Source: an uncultured Dialister sp.
GTDB taxonomy: Bacteria > Bacillota > Negativicutes > Veillonellales > Dialisteraceae
Assembly: GCA_900547785.1 (NCBI GenBank)
Contig: URIB01000021.1
Coordinates: forward strand, 1 to 17,836
Length of the DNA stretch: 17,836 nt
Reading direction: 5' to 3'
Shown: positions 6,942 through 14,265 of the stretch, piece after piece
How positions within the stretch are numbered: position 1 is the stretch's first letter
Layout of the letters: each line of letters starts with the position of its first letter
Program-made: the position numbers and the translations under genes
The notes under the pieces: generated by a model
Database searches by the model: none
What the model saw: only the letters and a program-made list of their open reading frames with translations
What the model was told of the DNA's origin: nothing

Positions 6942-6968
6942 AAAACCGGCCCGAAAGAGCCGGTTTTT
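6942..6968 (-). terminator. Terminator of the ATP synthase operon
   Basis: AAAACCGGC (6942-6950) pairs with GCCGGTTTT (6959-6967), a 9-bp stem with 8-base loop. On the minus strand it ends in TTTTGTTG. It lies just after the atpC stop at 6974 and can also act on the plus strand. Confidence 0.8.
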
Positions 6969-6973
6969 GTATG

Positions 6974-7393
6974 TTATAAGGTATCCGTTGTTTTCAAGCG
7001 GATAAGAGCACGCTGCAAAGCAAGCTTCGCACGGTGTTCGTCAATATTGGCACTGTGAGATGCCAGTCTGTCTTCAGCCCGTTTCTTTGCTCTTTGGGCA
7101 CGAGCAACATCAATATCCGCCGCCATTTCTGCCAGAGGAGCTACGACGTTCACCCGGTTATCCTTCATTTCAAAGAAACCGCCGAATACAGCTACTTTTT
7201 CTTCTTTTCCGTCTTTTTGTATACGGACAGAACACATTTCCAATGCTGCTGCTAAAGGCAGATGGCCTTTCATGACGGCAAATTCACCGTCAGTTGCACG
7301 AGCTGCCACCAGTTCCACACCGTCAGCCCGGTAAATCGGACCGTCCGGCGTAATAACCTCCACATGCATCGGATTCGTAAGGGTATCAGCCAT
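6974..7393 (-). CDS. atpC: ATP synthase epsilon subunit
   Basis: 139 residues, the usual length. The N-terminal beta sandwich shows MHVEVITPDGPIYRADGVEL, the GEFAVMKGHLPLAAAL signature and the FGGFFEMKDNRVNVVA strands. The C-terminal half is the two-helix hairpin (about residues 90-135) that regulates the motor by inserting into F1; it is present and rich in Arg and Lys. The ATG lies three bases after the atpD stop, with AAGGGG within the end of atpD serving as ribosome site. It is the last gene of the operon, followed by two terminators. Confidence 0.96.
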   Translation of the reverse strand: MADTLTNPMHVEVITPDGPIYRADGVELVAARATDGEFAVMKGHLPLAAALEMCSVRIQKDGKEEKVAVFGGFFEMKDNRVNVVAPLAEMAADIDVARAQRAKKRAEDRLASHSANIDEHRAKLALQRALIRLKTTDTL

Positions 7394-7396
7394 GGC

Positions 7397-8830
7397 TTAT
7401 TCCCCTTTCTTCATCTTTTCAGCCTTTTCGATTGCTTCATCAATTGTGCCAACCATATAGAATGCACCTTCCGGTAAATCATCGTGCTGTCCGGAAAGGA
7501 TTTCCTTAAAGCCGCGGATGGTTTCCTTCAGAGATACATATCTGCCCGGTGAGCCGGTAAACTGTTCAGCTACGAAGAACGGCTGAGACAAGAATCTCTG
7601 AATCTTTCTCGCACGGGCAACAATGATTTTATCATCGTCACTTAATTCTTCCATACCAAGAATTGCAATGATATCCTGTAATTCTTTATAGCGCTGTAAT
7701 ATCGCCTGTACACCGCGGGCTACTTCGTAATGTTCTTCGCCGAGAACGTTCGGGTCAAGAATACGGCTGGTGGAATCCAAGGGATCTACGGCCGGATAAA
7801 TACCGAGTTCTGCGATAGAACGGTTAAGTACGGTGGTAGCATCGAGGTGTGTAAATACACCTGCCGGAGCCGGGTCTGTCAAGTCATCGGCCGGTACATA
7901 TACGGCCTGGATAGAGGTGATGGAACCGTCTTTTGTCGATGTGATACGTTCCTGTAATTCACCGATATCGGTAGCCAATGTGGGCTGATAACCTACGGCA
8001 GACGGCATACGTCCGAGCAGAGCGGATACTTCCGAGCCGGCCTGGACGAAACGGAAAATATTATCGATGAAGAGCAGAACGTCCTGTCCCTGCTTATCAC
8101 GGAAATATTCTGCCATGGTAAGACCTGTGAGAGCAACACGCATACGTGCTCCCGGCGGTTCATTCATCTGGCCGTATACCAGGGCTACTTTGGAAAGAAC
8201 GCCGGAATCTTTCATTTCTCCCCAAAGGTCATTCCCTTCACGGGTACGTTCCCCGACGCCGCAGAATACGGAGCAGCCGGAGTGTTCTGTTGCCACGTTG
8301 TGAATCAGTTCCTGGATAAGAACTGTTTTACCTACGCCGGCGCCGCCGAACAGACCGATTTTACCACCCTTTGCATAGGGGGCAATGAGGTCAACGACTT
8401 TAATGCCGGTTTCAAAAATTTCAGTTGCCGGAGACTGGTCTTTAAAGGCCGGTGCCGGACGATGAATAGGCCAGTAGTCGGATGCCGGTACTTTCGTATC
8501 GTCATTATCCACGGTTTCGCCGAGAACGTTGAAAATACGTCCGAGACAACCGTCACCGACCGGTGCCGCAATAGCACGGCCGGTATCTACTGCTTTCATT
8601 CCACGTACCATGCCGTCTGTGGAACTCATAGCAACGGTGCGGACTACGCCGTCACCGAGGTGCTGCATTGTTTCACAAACAACATCTACCGGAACATTGC
8701 CTTCTTCATCTTTGATATGAATTGCGTTATAAATAGCCGGTAGTTCCTGGTCATCAGCAAACGCAATATCAACTACTGCGCCCATGACCTGTACAACTTT
8801 ACCTACCTGCCCCTGCTGTTCATTTGCCAT
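7397..8830 (-). CDS. atpD: ATP synthase beta subunit (catalytic)
   Basis: 477 residues, full length. This is the catalytic F1 subunit. The P-loop GGAGVGKT is at residues 162-169, the catalytic GERTREGNDLW begins at 193 (catalytic Glu194), and Walker B VLLFIDNIFRF is at 251-261 with Asp256. The DELSEED lever appears as the variant MEELSDDD, losing the Glu-Glu pair of the canonical form but still acidic. The C-terminal AFYMVGTIDEAIEKAEK is typical. The ATG is preceded by AAGGAGG, 11 bases away. The atpG gene ends 33 bases upstream. Confidence 0.98.
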   Translation of the reverse strand: MANEQQGQVGKVVQVMGAVVDIAFADDQELPAIYNAIHIKDEEGNVPVDVVCETMQHLGDGVVRTVAMSSTDGMVRGMKAVDTGRAIAAPVGDGCLGRIFNVLGETVDNDDTKVPASDYWPIHRPAPAFKDQSPATEIFETGIKVVDLIAPYAKGGKIGLFGGAGVGKTVLIQELIHNVATEHSGCSVFCGVGERTREGNDLWGEMKDSGVLSKVALVYGQMNEPPGARMRVALTGLTMAEYFRDKQGQDVLLFIDNIFRFVQAGSEVSALLGRMPSAVGYQPTLATDIGELQERITSTKDGSITSIQAVYVPADDLTDPAPAGVFTHLDATTVLNRSIAELGIYPAVDPLDSTSRILDPNVLGEEHYEVARGVQAILQRYKELQDIIAILGMEELSDDDKIIVARARKIQRFLSQPFFVAEQFTGSPGRYVSLKETIRGFKEILSGQHDDLPEGAFYMVGTIDEAIEKAEKMKKGE

Positions 8831-8863
8831 GAAGAAGCTTTCCTCCTTATTAAATCAGGCAGT

Positions 8864-9781
8864 TTATTCGAGAGCTGCCGCACCGCCGACAATTTCGGAA
8901 ATTTCATTGGTGACCTGAGCCTGACGTGCTTTATTGTAAGTCAGATTGAGATCTGCAATTTTTTCGGTTGCATTGTCGGTTGCTGCGGACATGGCTGCCA
9001 TCCGGCTGCCCAGTTCCGATGCTGCGGATTGCAGCATTGCATTATAAACCTGCACTTGTATATACTCCGGAAGCAGTTTGGAAAGAACGGTAGCTGCATC
9101 GGGAAGGAAAATATACGGTATTTCTTCTTTTGCAAAAGAAACCTCTTTTTCTTCCGCTGCCTCTACAGCACCTGCCTTCACTTCCGTCTCTTCGCCGGCA
9201 TCTTCCGGTGCTTCTACGGGAAGCAGACGGGATACTTTTACCTGCTGACGGAGAGCTGTAATGAATTTCGTATAGATTATATAAATTTCATCGACTTCTT
9301 CTTTAAGAAAATAGTCAACCATTTCTTTCGCCAGATCCATAGAATCCTGGGCTGACGGCTTGTCAGAAAAGCCGAAATGATAGGAATCGATATCATATCC
9401 GCGGAATTTCAGGTAATTTCTTGCCTGTTTCCCGCAGACATATAAAGCGTATGCAGAACGGTCCTTCCCGGAGATTTCCTGTATAGTACGCTTCATAACG
9501 TTGGAGTTATAAGCGCCGGCAAGACCTTTATCTCCGCTGATAACGAGATAACCGGTCTTTTTTACCTCACCGTTTCTAAAAAGCGGACTGGTAAAGCCGG
9601 GTGTCACCGAAGAAGCGCGGCGCAAGAGCTCTCCGATCTTTTCTGCATAGGGATAGGAACCGCTTGCTTTTTCTTCTGCTTTGCGCAGACGGGCAGCGGC
9701 TACCATCTTCATTGCTTTTGTGATCTGCTGGATGTTGGTGACAGATTTTATGCGCCCTTTTATATCACGCGTACTTTCCAA
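8864..9781 (-). CDS. atpG: ATP synthase gamma subunit (rotor shaft), TTG start
   Basis: 305 residues, about 15-20 longer than many homologues. The N-terminal coiled-coil helix begins STRDIKGRIKSVTNIQQIT, followed by KAMKMVAAARLRKAE. The C-terminal helix, including AARQAQ-type residues (NKARQAQVTNEISEIVGGA), is intact. The extra length is an acidic, low-complexity insert at about residues 190-220, rich in Glu and Ala, in the globular domain before IPYIFLPD. The start is TTG at 9781, five bases after the atpA stop, with GAGGGGTGA just upstream; the resulting MESTRDIK matches family N termini, and no ATG fits. Confidence 0.96.
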   Translation of the reverse strand: MESTRDIKGRIKSVTNIQQITKAMKMVAAARLRKAEEKASGSYPYAEKIGELLRRASSVTPGFTSPLFRNGEVKKTGYLVISGDKGLAGAYNSNVMKRTIQEISGKDRSAYALYVCGKQARNYLKFRGYDIDSYHFGFSDKPSAQDSMDLAKEMVDYFLKEEVDEIYIIYTKFITALRQQVKVSRLLPVEAPEDAGEETEVKAGAVEAAEEKEVSFAKEEIPYIFLPDAATVLSKLLPEYIQVQVYNAMLQSAASELGSRMAAMSAATDNATEKIADLNLTYNKARQAQVTNEISEIVGGAAALE

Positions 9782-9786
9782 TCAGA

Positions 9787-11340
9787 TCACCCCTCTACCG
9801 TTCCAGACTTTTCTTCTCCAGCTGTAGCAGCTTGTGCTTTATATCTTTCCTTGAATTCGGCAATAGCAGCCTGCAGTCTGACTTCATTTTCGTCAGTCAG
9901 TTTCTTGTTAGCTGTAATGTCTTCGCCGATTTCGGGATGGCTGCTGTGAAGGAAATCTAAAATCTGATGTTCGAAGCTTACTACATTTTCTACTTCTACA
10001 TCATCCAGGTATCCTTTAACGGCTACATAAATCGCCATAACCTGGTCGGAAACCGGGTAAGGTGAGTACTGCGGCTGTTTCAGGATTTCCGTTGTTCTCT
10101 GTCCTCGGTCAATCTGTGCCTTTGTAGCTGCGTCCAGGTCAGAGCCGAACTGGGCAAATGCAGCCAATTCACGATACTGGGCCAAATCCAAACGGAGTGT
10201 ACCTGCAACCTGTTTCATTGCTTTAATCTGGGCAGCACCGCCTACACGGGATACGGATAAGCCGACATTGATTGCCGGACGAATCCCGGAATAGAAGAGA
10301 GCCGTTTCCAGATAAATCTGTCCGTCTGTAATGGAAATAACGTTGGTCGGAATGTAAGCACCTACGTCGCCTGCCAGTGTTTCAATAATCGGCAGTGCCG
10401 TGATGGATCCGCCTCCGAGTTCCGGAGAAAGACGGGCTGCACGTTCGAGCAGACGGGAATGCAGATAGAATACGTCGCCCGGATATGCTTCACGTCCCGG
10501 CGGACGGCGGAGCAGAAGGGACATCGCACGATAAGCTACGGCGTGCTTGGAGAGGTCATCATATACAATGAGGACGTCTTTGCCCTGGTGCATGAAATAT
10601 TCACCGATAGCTACACCGGAGTACGGTGCAAGATACTGCATCGGGGATCCTTCGGATGCGCCGGCGTGTACGATAATGGAATAATCCATCGCACCTGCCG
10701 CTTTCAAGCGTTCATATACGCGGACAACGTTCGCATTTTTCTGTCCGATGGATACATAAATACAAATAACATTCTGTCCTTTTTGGTTCAGAATGGTATC
10801 GACAGCAACGGCAGTTTTACCGGTACCGCGGTCACCGATGATAAGTTCACGCTGTCCGCGTCCGATAGGAACCATGGAGTCGATACATTTCAAACCGGTC
10901 TGCAGCGGTACGCTGACCGGCTGTCTGTCGGCAATACCTGCCGCTTTCACTTCAATGTCGCAGTATTTGTCTGTCTTGATGTCGCCGTTACCGTCAATCG
11001 GCTGTCCCAGCGCATTGACTACGCGGCCGATAACCGCATCGCCTACCGGAACCTGCATGAGGCGGCCTGTTCTTTTTACCGTGTCGCCTTCCTTAATGGT
11101 TTCGGCATTACCCAGAAGAACCGCACCTACGTTGCTTTCTTCCAAGTTCATAGCCATGCCGTAAACGCCATTGGGCAGTTCGAGCAATTCACCGGCCATA
11201 CAATTTTCCAGGCCGTAGATATGGGCGATACCGTCGCCGACTTCAAGAACCGTACCTACTTCATCGACATTGAGGTCTACTTTGTAGTTTTCAATCTGTT
11301 TTTTAATGACAGATGTAATTTCATCTGAACTGATTTTCAT
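9787..11340 (-). CDS. atpA: ATP synthase alpha subunit
   Basis: 517 residues, full length. It is the non-catalytic nucleotide-binding F1 subunit that supplies the arginine finger. The P-loop GDRGTGKT is at residues 169-176. YDDLSKHAVAYR, LLRRPPGREAYPGD and the SRVGG segment with the finger arginine are all present. The N terminus (MKISSDEITSVIKKQIENY) binds the delta subunit. The C terminus ends in a short alanine- and glutamate-rich tail. The start ATG has GAGGTGA 13 bases upstream and a closer AGGA; atpH ends 15 bases before it. Confidence 0.98.
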   Translation of the reverse strand: MKISSDEITSVIKKQIENYKVDLNVDEVGTVLEVGDGIAHIYGLENCMAGELLELPNGVYGMAMNLEESNVGAVLLGNAETIKEGDTVKRTGRLMQVPVGDAVIGRVVNALGQPIDGNGDIKTDKYCDIEVKAAGIADRQPVSVPLQTGLKCIDSMVPIGRGQRELIIGDRGTGKTAVAVDTILNQKGQNVICIYVSIGQKNANVVRVYERLKAAGAMDYSIIVHAGASEGSPMQYLAPYSGVAIGEYFMHQGKDVLIVYDDLSKHAVAYRAMSLLLRRPPGREAYPGDVFYLHSRLLERAARLSPELGGGSITALPIIETLAGDVGAYIPTNVISITDGQIYLETALFYSGIRPAINVGLSVSRVGGAAQIKAMKQVAGTLRLDLAQYRELAAFAQFGSDLDAATKAQIDRGQRTTEILKQPQYSPYPVSDQVMAIYVAVKGYLDDVEVENVVSFEHQILDFLHSSHPEIGEDITANKKLTDENEVRLQAAIAEFKERYKAQAATAGEEKSGTVEG

Positions 11341-11355
11341 TTCCTGTAAGTCACC

Positions 11356-11901
11356 TCAATCTCTTTGCATCATTTGGGCACGAAGTGCAGCAAGATGACG
11401 GGCTACAGATCCATCGATCAGACGGTCGCCCATCTGTACGGTAAATCCGCCTATCAAAGATGCATCCACTTTTTGCTTCATGATAATTTTGCTGCCGGTA
11501 ATTTCTGCAAGCTTTGTTTTGATCATCTCCGCCTGGCTTTTGGTCAAGGGCAGAGCTGATGTGACAATCGCTTCTTCCATTCCCATACCGTGATGGGCAA
11601 GATTGGAATAGACATCAACCATAGCTGCAAAATCACCGATGCGGCCTTTGTCAATCACAACATAGCAGAATTGCAAGACTGCCGGCTGCACCTTATCTGC
11701 AAACAACTTCTTTATAGTATCTTTCTTGACATCCTTTTCAAGCAGAGGATGATTCAGAATATTTCCCAATTCTTTATTTTCCGCAATCGTTTCGGAAATA
11801 AAACGGAGTTCTTCTTCTGTTTCTTTCAGGCATTGCTTTTCTTCAGCAATTTCATAGATGGCACGACCGTATTTCTTTGCAAGGATTACGTTCTTATCCA
11901 T
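11356..11901 (-). CDS. atpH: ATP synthase delta subunit (OSCP homologue)
   Basis: 181 residues, standard length. It links the top of F1 to the b-subunit stalk. The N-terminal domain shows AKKYGRAIYEIAEEK and the helical bundle. The conserved C-terminal motif GSKIIMKQKVDASLIGGFTV (residues about 136-155) is followed by DRLIDGSVARHLAALR, as in the family. The ATG is two bases after the atpF stop, so the two genes are probably translationally coupled; there is only a weak ribosome site within the end of atpF. Confidence 0.96.
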   Translation of the reverse strand: MDKNVILAKKYGRAIYEIAEEKQCLKETEEELRFISETIAENKELGNILNHPLLEKDVKKDTIKKLFADKVQPAVLQFCYVVIDKGRIGDFAAMVDVYSNLAHHGMGMEEAIVTSALPLTKSQAEMIKTKLAEITGSKIIMKQKVDASLIGGFTVQMGDRLIDGSVARHLAALRAQMMQRD

Positions 11902-11903
11902 AA

Positions 11904-12398
11904 CTATTTACCTGCCTGCTCAGCATCCAATTTCGCGATGCTATCTGAGATGAGCCGGTCATTTGTATCCGGCGTCATATTTTTGCTGATGATCTTCGCT
12001 GCAATATCGCAGGAAAGTGCTGCTACCTGTGTTTTCAGATTTTCCAGAGCATCCTTGCGTTCTCTTTCAATCTGCTTGGTCGCATTTTCTTTTTCCTTTT
12101 CGATGGCAGCATGCGCTTCATCAATCTGTGCCTGCGCCTGTACCTGGGCTTCTTTAACCGCCTTATTCACAATGTCCTGGGCTTTTGCCTGTGCTTCTTG
12201 TAACTGAGTTTCGTAACCGGCTTTCAGTTCTTCGGCAGCAGCCTTGGACCGGGCAGCCGCATCCAAGTCATTTTTGATGCGCTCTTTGCGGGCATCCAGT
12301 ACTTTGAGTACCGGCTTATAGCAGAAATGCCCGAGAATGGCACAAAGAACAATAAAGTTGATGATCTGAATCAGCAGTGTACCATTTACGTCTACCAA
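11904..12398 (-). CDS. atpF: ATP synthase b subunit (stator stalk), TTG start
   Basis: 164 residues. One N-terminal membrane helix (about residues 7-27, LLIQIINFIVLCAILGHF) is followed by the KPVLKVLDARKERI signature and a long Ala/Glu/Lys/Gln-rich coiled coil (about 35-135) forming the stator. The start is TTG at 12398, seven bases after a strong AAGGAGG; the product MVDVNGTLLIQ fits family N termini. It follows atpE across a 48-base gap that holds a perfect 7-bp hairpin. Confidence 0.96.
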   Translation of the reverse strand: MVDVNGTLLIQIINFIVLCAILGHFCYKPVLKVLDARKERIKNDLDAAARSKAAAEELKAGYETQLQEAQAKAQDIVNKAVKEAQVQAQAQIDEAHAAIEKEKENATKQIERERKDALENLKTQVAALSCDIAAKIISKNMTPDTNDRLISDSIAKLDAEQAGK

Positions 12399-12419
12399 TT
12401 CGTTTCCTCCTTAGACTAA

Positions 12420-12445
12420 TATTCCGTCATAGAATTATCGGAATA
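12420..12445 (-). other. Hairpin between atpE and atpF
   Basis: TATTCCG (12420-12426) pairs perfectly with CGGAATA (12439-12445) around a 12-base loop. It starts directly after the atpE stop and lies upstream of the atpF ribosome site. There is no T run, so it is not a terminator. It could protect the 3' end of the atpE message after processing. Confidence 0.5.
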
Positions 12446-12446
12446 A

Positions 12447-12698
12447 TTATTTCAGGAATGGATTAGCGAATACCAGTACCAATGCAATAACGATAGCGAT
12501 AATCGGAATAGATTCTATAAGACCGATAGCAACGAGCATATTTGTAAAAAGCTTACCTGCCATTTCCGGCTGGCGGGTCATACCCTCAAGAGCTTTAGCT
12601 GCAGCATTAGAATCTGCAAATGCAGCGGCAATAGATGCTAAAGCAGCAATAAGTCCTGCCGCAATAAGAGAATACTGTACAACAATTGTCTGATCCAT
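12447..12698 (-). CDS. atpE: ATP synthase c subunit (rotor ring) with two acidic ion-site residues
   Basis: 83 residues in two membrane helices joined by the polar loop EGMTRQPE (38-45). The essential carboxylate is Glu62 in GLIESIPII, followed by Ser63. Helix 1 has Asp29 at the position of Ilyobacter Gln32 (ungapped alignment, offset three). In place of the usual GxGxGxGxG spacing glycines it has Ser22, Ala24, Ala26, Ala28, Ser30. The ATG at 12698 is chosen because AGGAGG lies ten bases upstream; a longer frame from 12737 would add 13 residues with no ribosome site. It sits between a 145-base structured gap and a downstream hairpin. Helix 2 (Pro65, no Thr or Tyr at the Na+-site positions) looks H+-type, whereas the two acidic residues recall the Fusobacterium Na+ rotor. 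Coupling ion unresolved. Confidence 0.96.
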   Translation of the reverse strand: MDQTIVVQYSLIAAGLIAALASIAAAFADSNAAAKALEGMTRQPEMAGKLFTNMLVAIGLIESIPIIAIVIALVLVFANPFLK

Positions 12699-12843
12699 GA
12701 TGATAATTCCTCCTAAAGAATCTAAAATTTGGGACATATCCCCTGATCAGCAGTGAGATGCCCTTTTTTATTCCGTTTTGACGGTCGGTGCCGTTCCGTT
12801 TGAAAAGCGGACGGTGCCGCTCCCCGGTCTTGTATATCTCGTA
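12699..12843 (-). promoter_or_regulatory. 145-base structured spacer between atpB and atpE
   Basis: By far the longest gap between the genes of the ATP synthase core. It contains a hairpin (12791-12798 with 12808-12814, seven pairs and one bulged base), a duplicated CGGTGCCG (12786-12793 and 12812-12819), a CTGATCAG palindrome (12743-12750) and the atpE ribosome site AGGAGG. No frame is convincing. It probably influences translation or mRNA stability of atpE, which is needed in many more copies per enzyme than other subunits; this is inference. Confidence 0.5.
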
Positions 12844-13512
12844 TTAATAGAGACTTTCTTTCATATATACAGATGCCAGAGTAGTGAAAATATATGCCTG
12901 AACCACACCCACAAACAATGAGAATCCGATCCAGATCATAGGTACAGCCCATGGGCAGAGGAAATATAGAATTTCCAAAAGAATCTCCCCGGCCAAAATA
13001 TTACCAAACAGACGCATTGCTAACGTAATTGGTCTTGCTATCTCTTCAATCAAATTCATAATCACAAAAATCGGAAATGGTTCAAAAAAGTGTTTAACCC
13101 AATGTCCGACACCTTTGTTTTTAATAAAATAAATATGCAGCAAAATAGAACTTGCAATAGCAAGACCCAAAGTTGTATTCACGTCATTAGTCGGCGATGC
13201 CGTTAAATGTTCAGTCGGCAACAGACCTATCTGGTTAGACGTGAAGATAAAGAGGAAAAATGTTAAGAAAATACTGCTTACCTGACGATATTTAGGTCCT
13301 AAATTACTTTCAAACTGATTGCAAAGACCTTCCACCAACATTTCAATGAAATTCTGCCAGCCTGACGGTATTAGGGATCTCCCTCTTGTTGCAGCGAATA
13401 TGGCAATAAAAACAATAATGGCAGTAAGCCAAGTAGTATAAAGTGTATCCATATTGACCGGAAATACGCCAAAGAGTTGCTCCATAGTATGTGTACCCGT
13501 ATGAAGATGCAT
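12844..13512 (-). CDS. atpB: ATP synthase a subunit (stator ion channel)
   Basis: 222 residues. It forms the half-channels facing the c ring. The essential arginine is Arg167 in ITLAMRLFGN, followed by ILAGE with Glu176 (E. coli Glu219 position); Gln205 in VQAYIFTTLASVYM corresponds to E. coli Gln252. SNQIGLLP and SPTNDVNTTLGLA are family signatures. The length is typical of the compact Firmicute type. GGGGGGTGAG precedes the ATG. It lies 41 bases after atpI. The product works directly against the unusual c subunit encoded next. Confidence 0.97.
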   Translation of the reverse strand: MHLHTGTHTMEQLFGVFPVNMDTLYTTWLTAIIVFIAIFAATRGRSLIPSGWQNFIEMLVEGLCNQFESNLGPKYRQVSSIFLTFFLFIFTSNQIGLLPTEHLTASPTNDVNTTLGLAIASSILLHIYFIKNKGVGHWVKHFFEPFPIFVIMNLIEEIARPITLAMRLFGNILAGEILLEILYFLCPWAVPMIWIGFSLFVGVVQAYIFTTLASVYMKESLY

Positions 13513-13553
13513 AATCTCACCCCCCTTCTCTTACAAGGATATCAAGAAAAGAA

Positions 13554-13937
13554 TTATTCCTTAATTACATTAACCACCCGTTCAAAAATGGACAGAAATG
13601 GTAATGAAAGTAAGCCACCTAGAAAACCGAGCACATTAAGCGGCGTTAGTGCCACTACGACTGCGGCTAAAACAATCTCCAAAATGAAGCGGAAAATAGC
13701 AAAAACAGCAACCCGCTGTCCGATGAAATCCGGTTCTCTTCCGTCTTTCACCCATTGGAAATATTTGGCCCGTAAAAACATGAAAAAAGCAGCGTGGAAA
13801 AATGCCCCCAAAATCCAGGCACCGCCGACACGCCATCCCCAGATAAAGAAAAGGACCACTGCTCCGGCAACACCGAGACCGAGAAGCCAGCGTATCATAC
13901 GGCCGGCATATTTAGGAAAAGTCTGATCGTATGTCAC
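13554..13937 (-). CDS. atpI: ATP synthase subunit I (AtpI/UncI), GTG start
   Basis: 127 residues with four predicted membrane helices (about 14-33, 38-55, 75-97 and 98-118). It fits the AtpI family in position and topology: GGAWILGAFFHAAFFMFLRAKY in helix 2 and a short polar loop VKDGREPDFIGQR. AtpI helps assemble the c ring, and in Na+-type enzymes such as that of Acetobacterium it has been implicated in ring formation. The start is GTG at 13937, six bases after the stop of atpZ. The ribosome site GGAG is 12 bases away, so coupling to atpZ translation is likely. Confidence 0.85.
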   Translation of the reverse strand: MTYDQTFPKYAGRMIRWLLGLGVAGAVVLFFIWGWRVGGAWILGAFFHAAFFMFLRAKYFQWVKDGREPDFIGQRVAVFAIFRFILEIVLAAVVVALTPLNVLGFLGGLLSLPFLSIFERVVNVIKE

Positions 13938-13943
13938 TTTTAA

Positions 13944-14177
13944 TTATTTCTCCAACATCTGCCTTATAACGGACCATAATCCTGCCACGGCACCGAGAAG
14001 AGAAAGGAAAATCAATCCGTACGGATAAGTACCGAAATACTCATCACATTTTATACCGCTCCATACGCCTATGCCCATGCAGGTCAGAAGACTGAATCCT
14101 GCTCCCGAGGCAACGGCGACGCTGCGCCACGGATCAAAACCGTTTTGCTTCTTTTTTTCCTTATCATCCCGTTTCAT
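13944..14177 (-). CDS. atpZ: AtpZ/AtpI-family ATP synthase accessory protein
   Basis: 77 residues with two membrane helices. After a basic start (MKRDDKEKKKQNGFDPWRS) comes the family pattern: a helix ending in GIGVWSGIKCDEYFGTYPYG, then GLIFLSLLGAVAGLWSVIRQ. The ATG at 14177 is chosen because GGAG lies six bases before it; the longer frame from 14243 has no site. AtpZ forms a complex with AtpI and is involved in assembly and Mg2+/Ca2+ handling in some species. No convincing promoter lies in the 88 bases between wecB and this gene (a TTACAAT near 14250 lacks a -35). The ATP synthase genes may therefore be read through from the tagO-wecB promoter. Confidence 0.82.
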   Translation of the reverse strand: MKRDDKEKKKQNGFDPWRSVAVASGAGFSLLTCMGIGVWSGIKCDEYFGTYPYGLIFLSLLGAVAGLWSVIRQMLEK

Positions 14178-14265
14178 GACGGACTCCAGATAGTAAACAC
14201 ATGGAAAACGGATATATGAAATATTCGTTTCCCACACATACACTGATATTGTAACATAAGACCTG

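Noticed and set aside
10459..11328. 289-codon plus-strand frame opposite atpA
   Set aside because: Antisense shadow of a highly conserved gene; no ribosome site, and the protein resembles nothing known.
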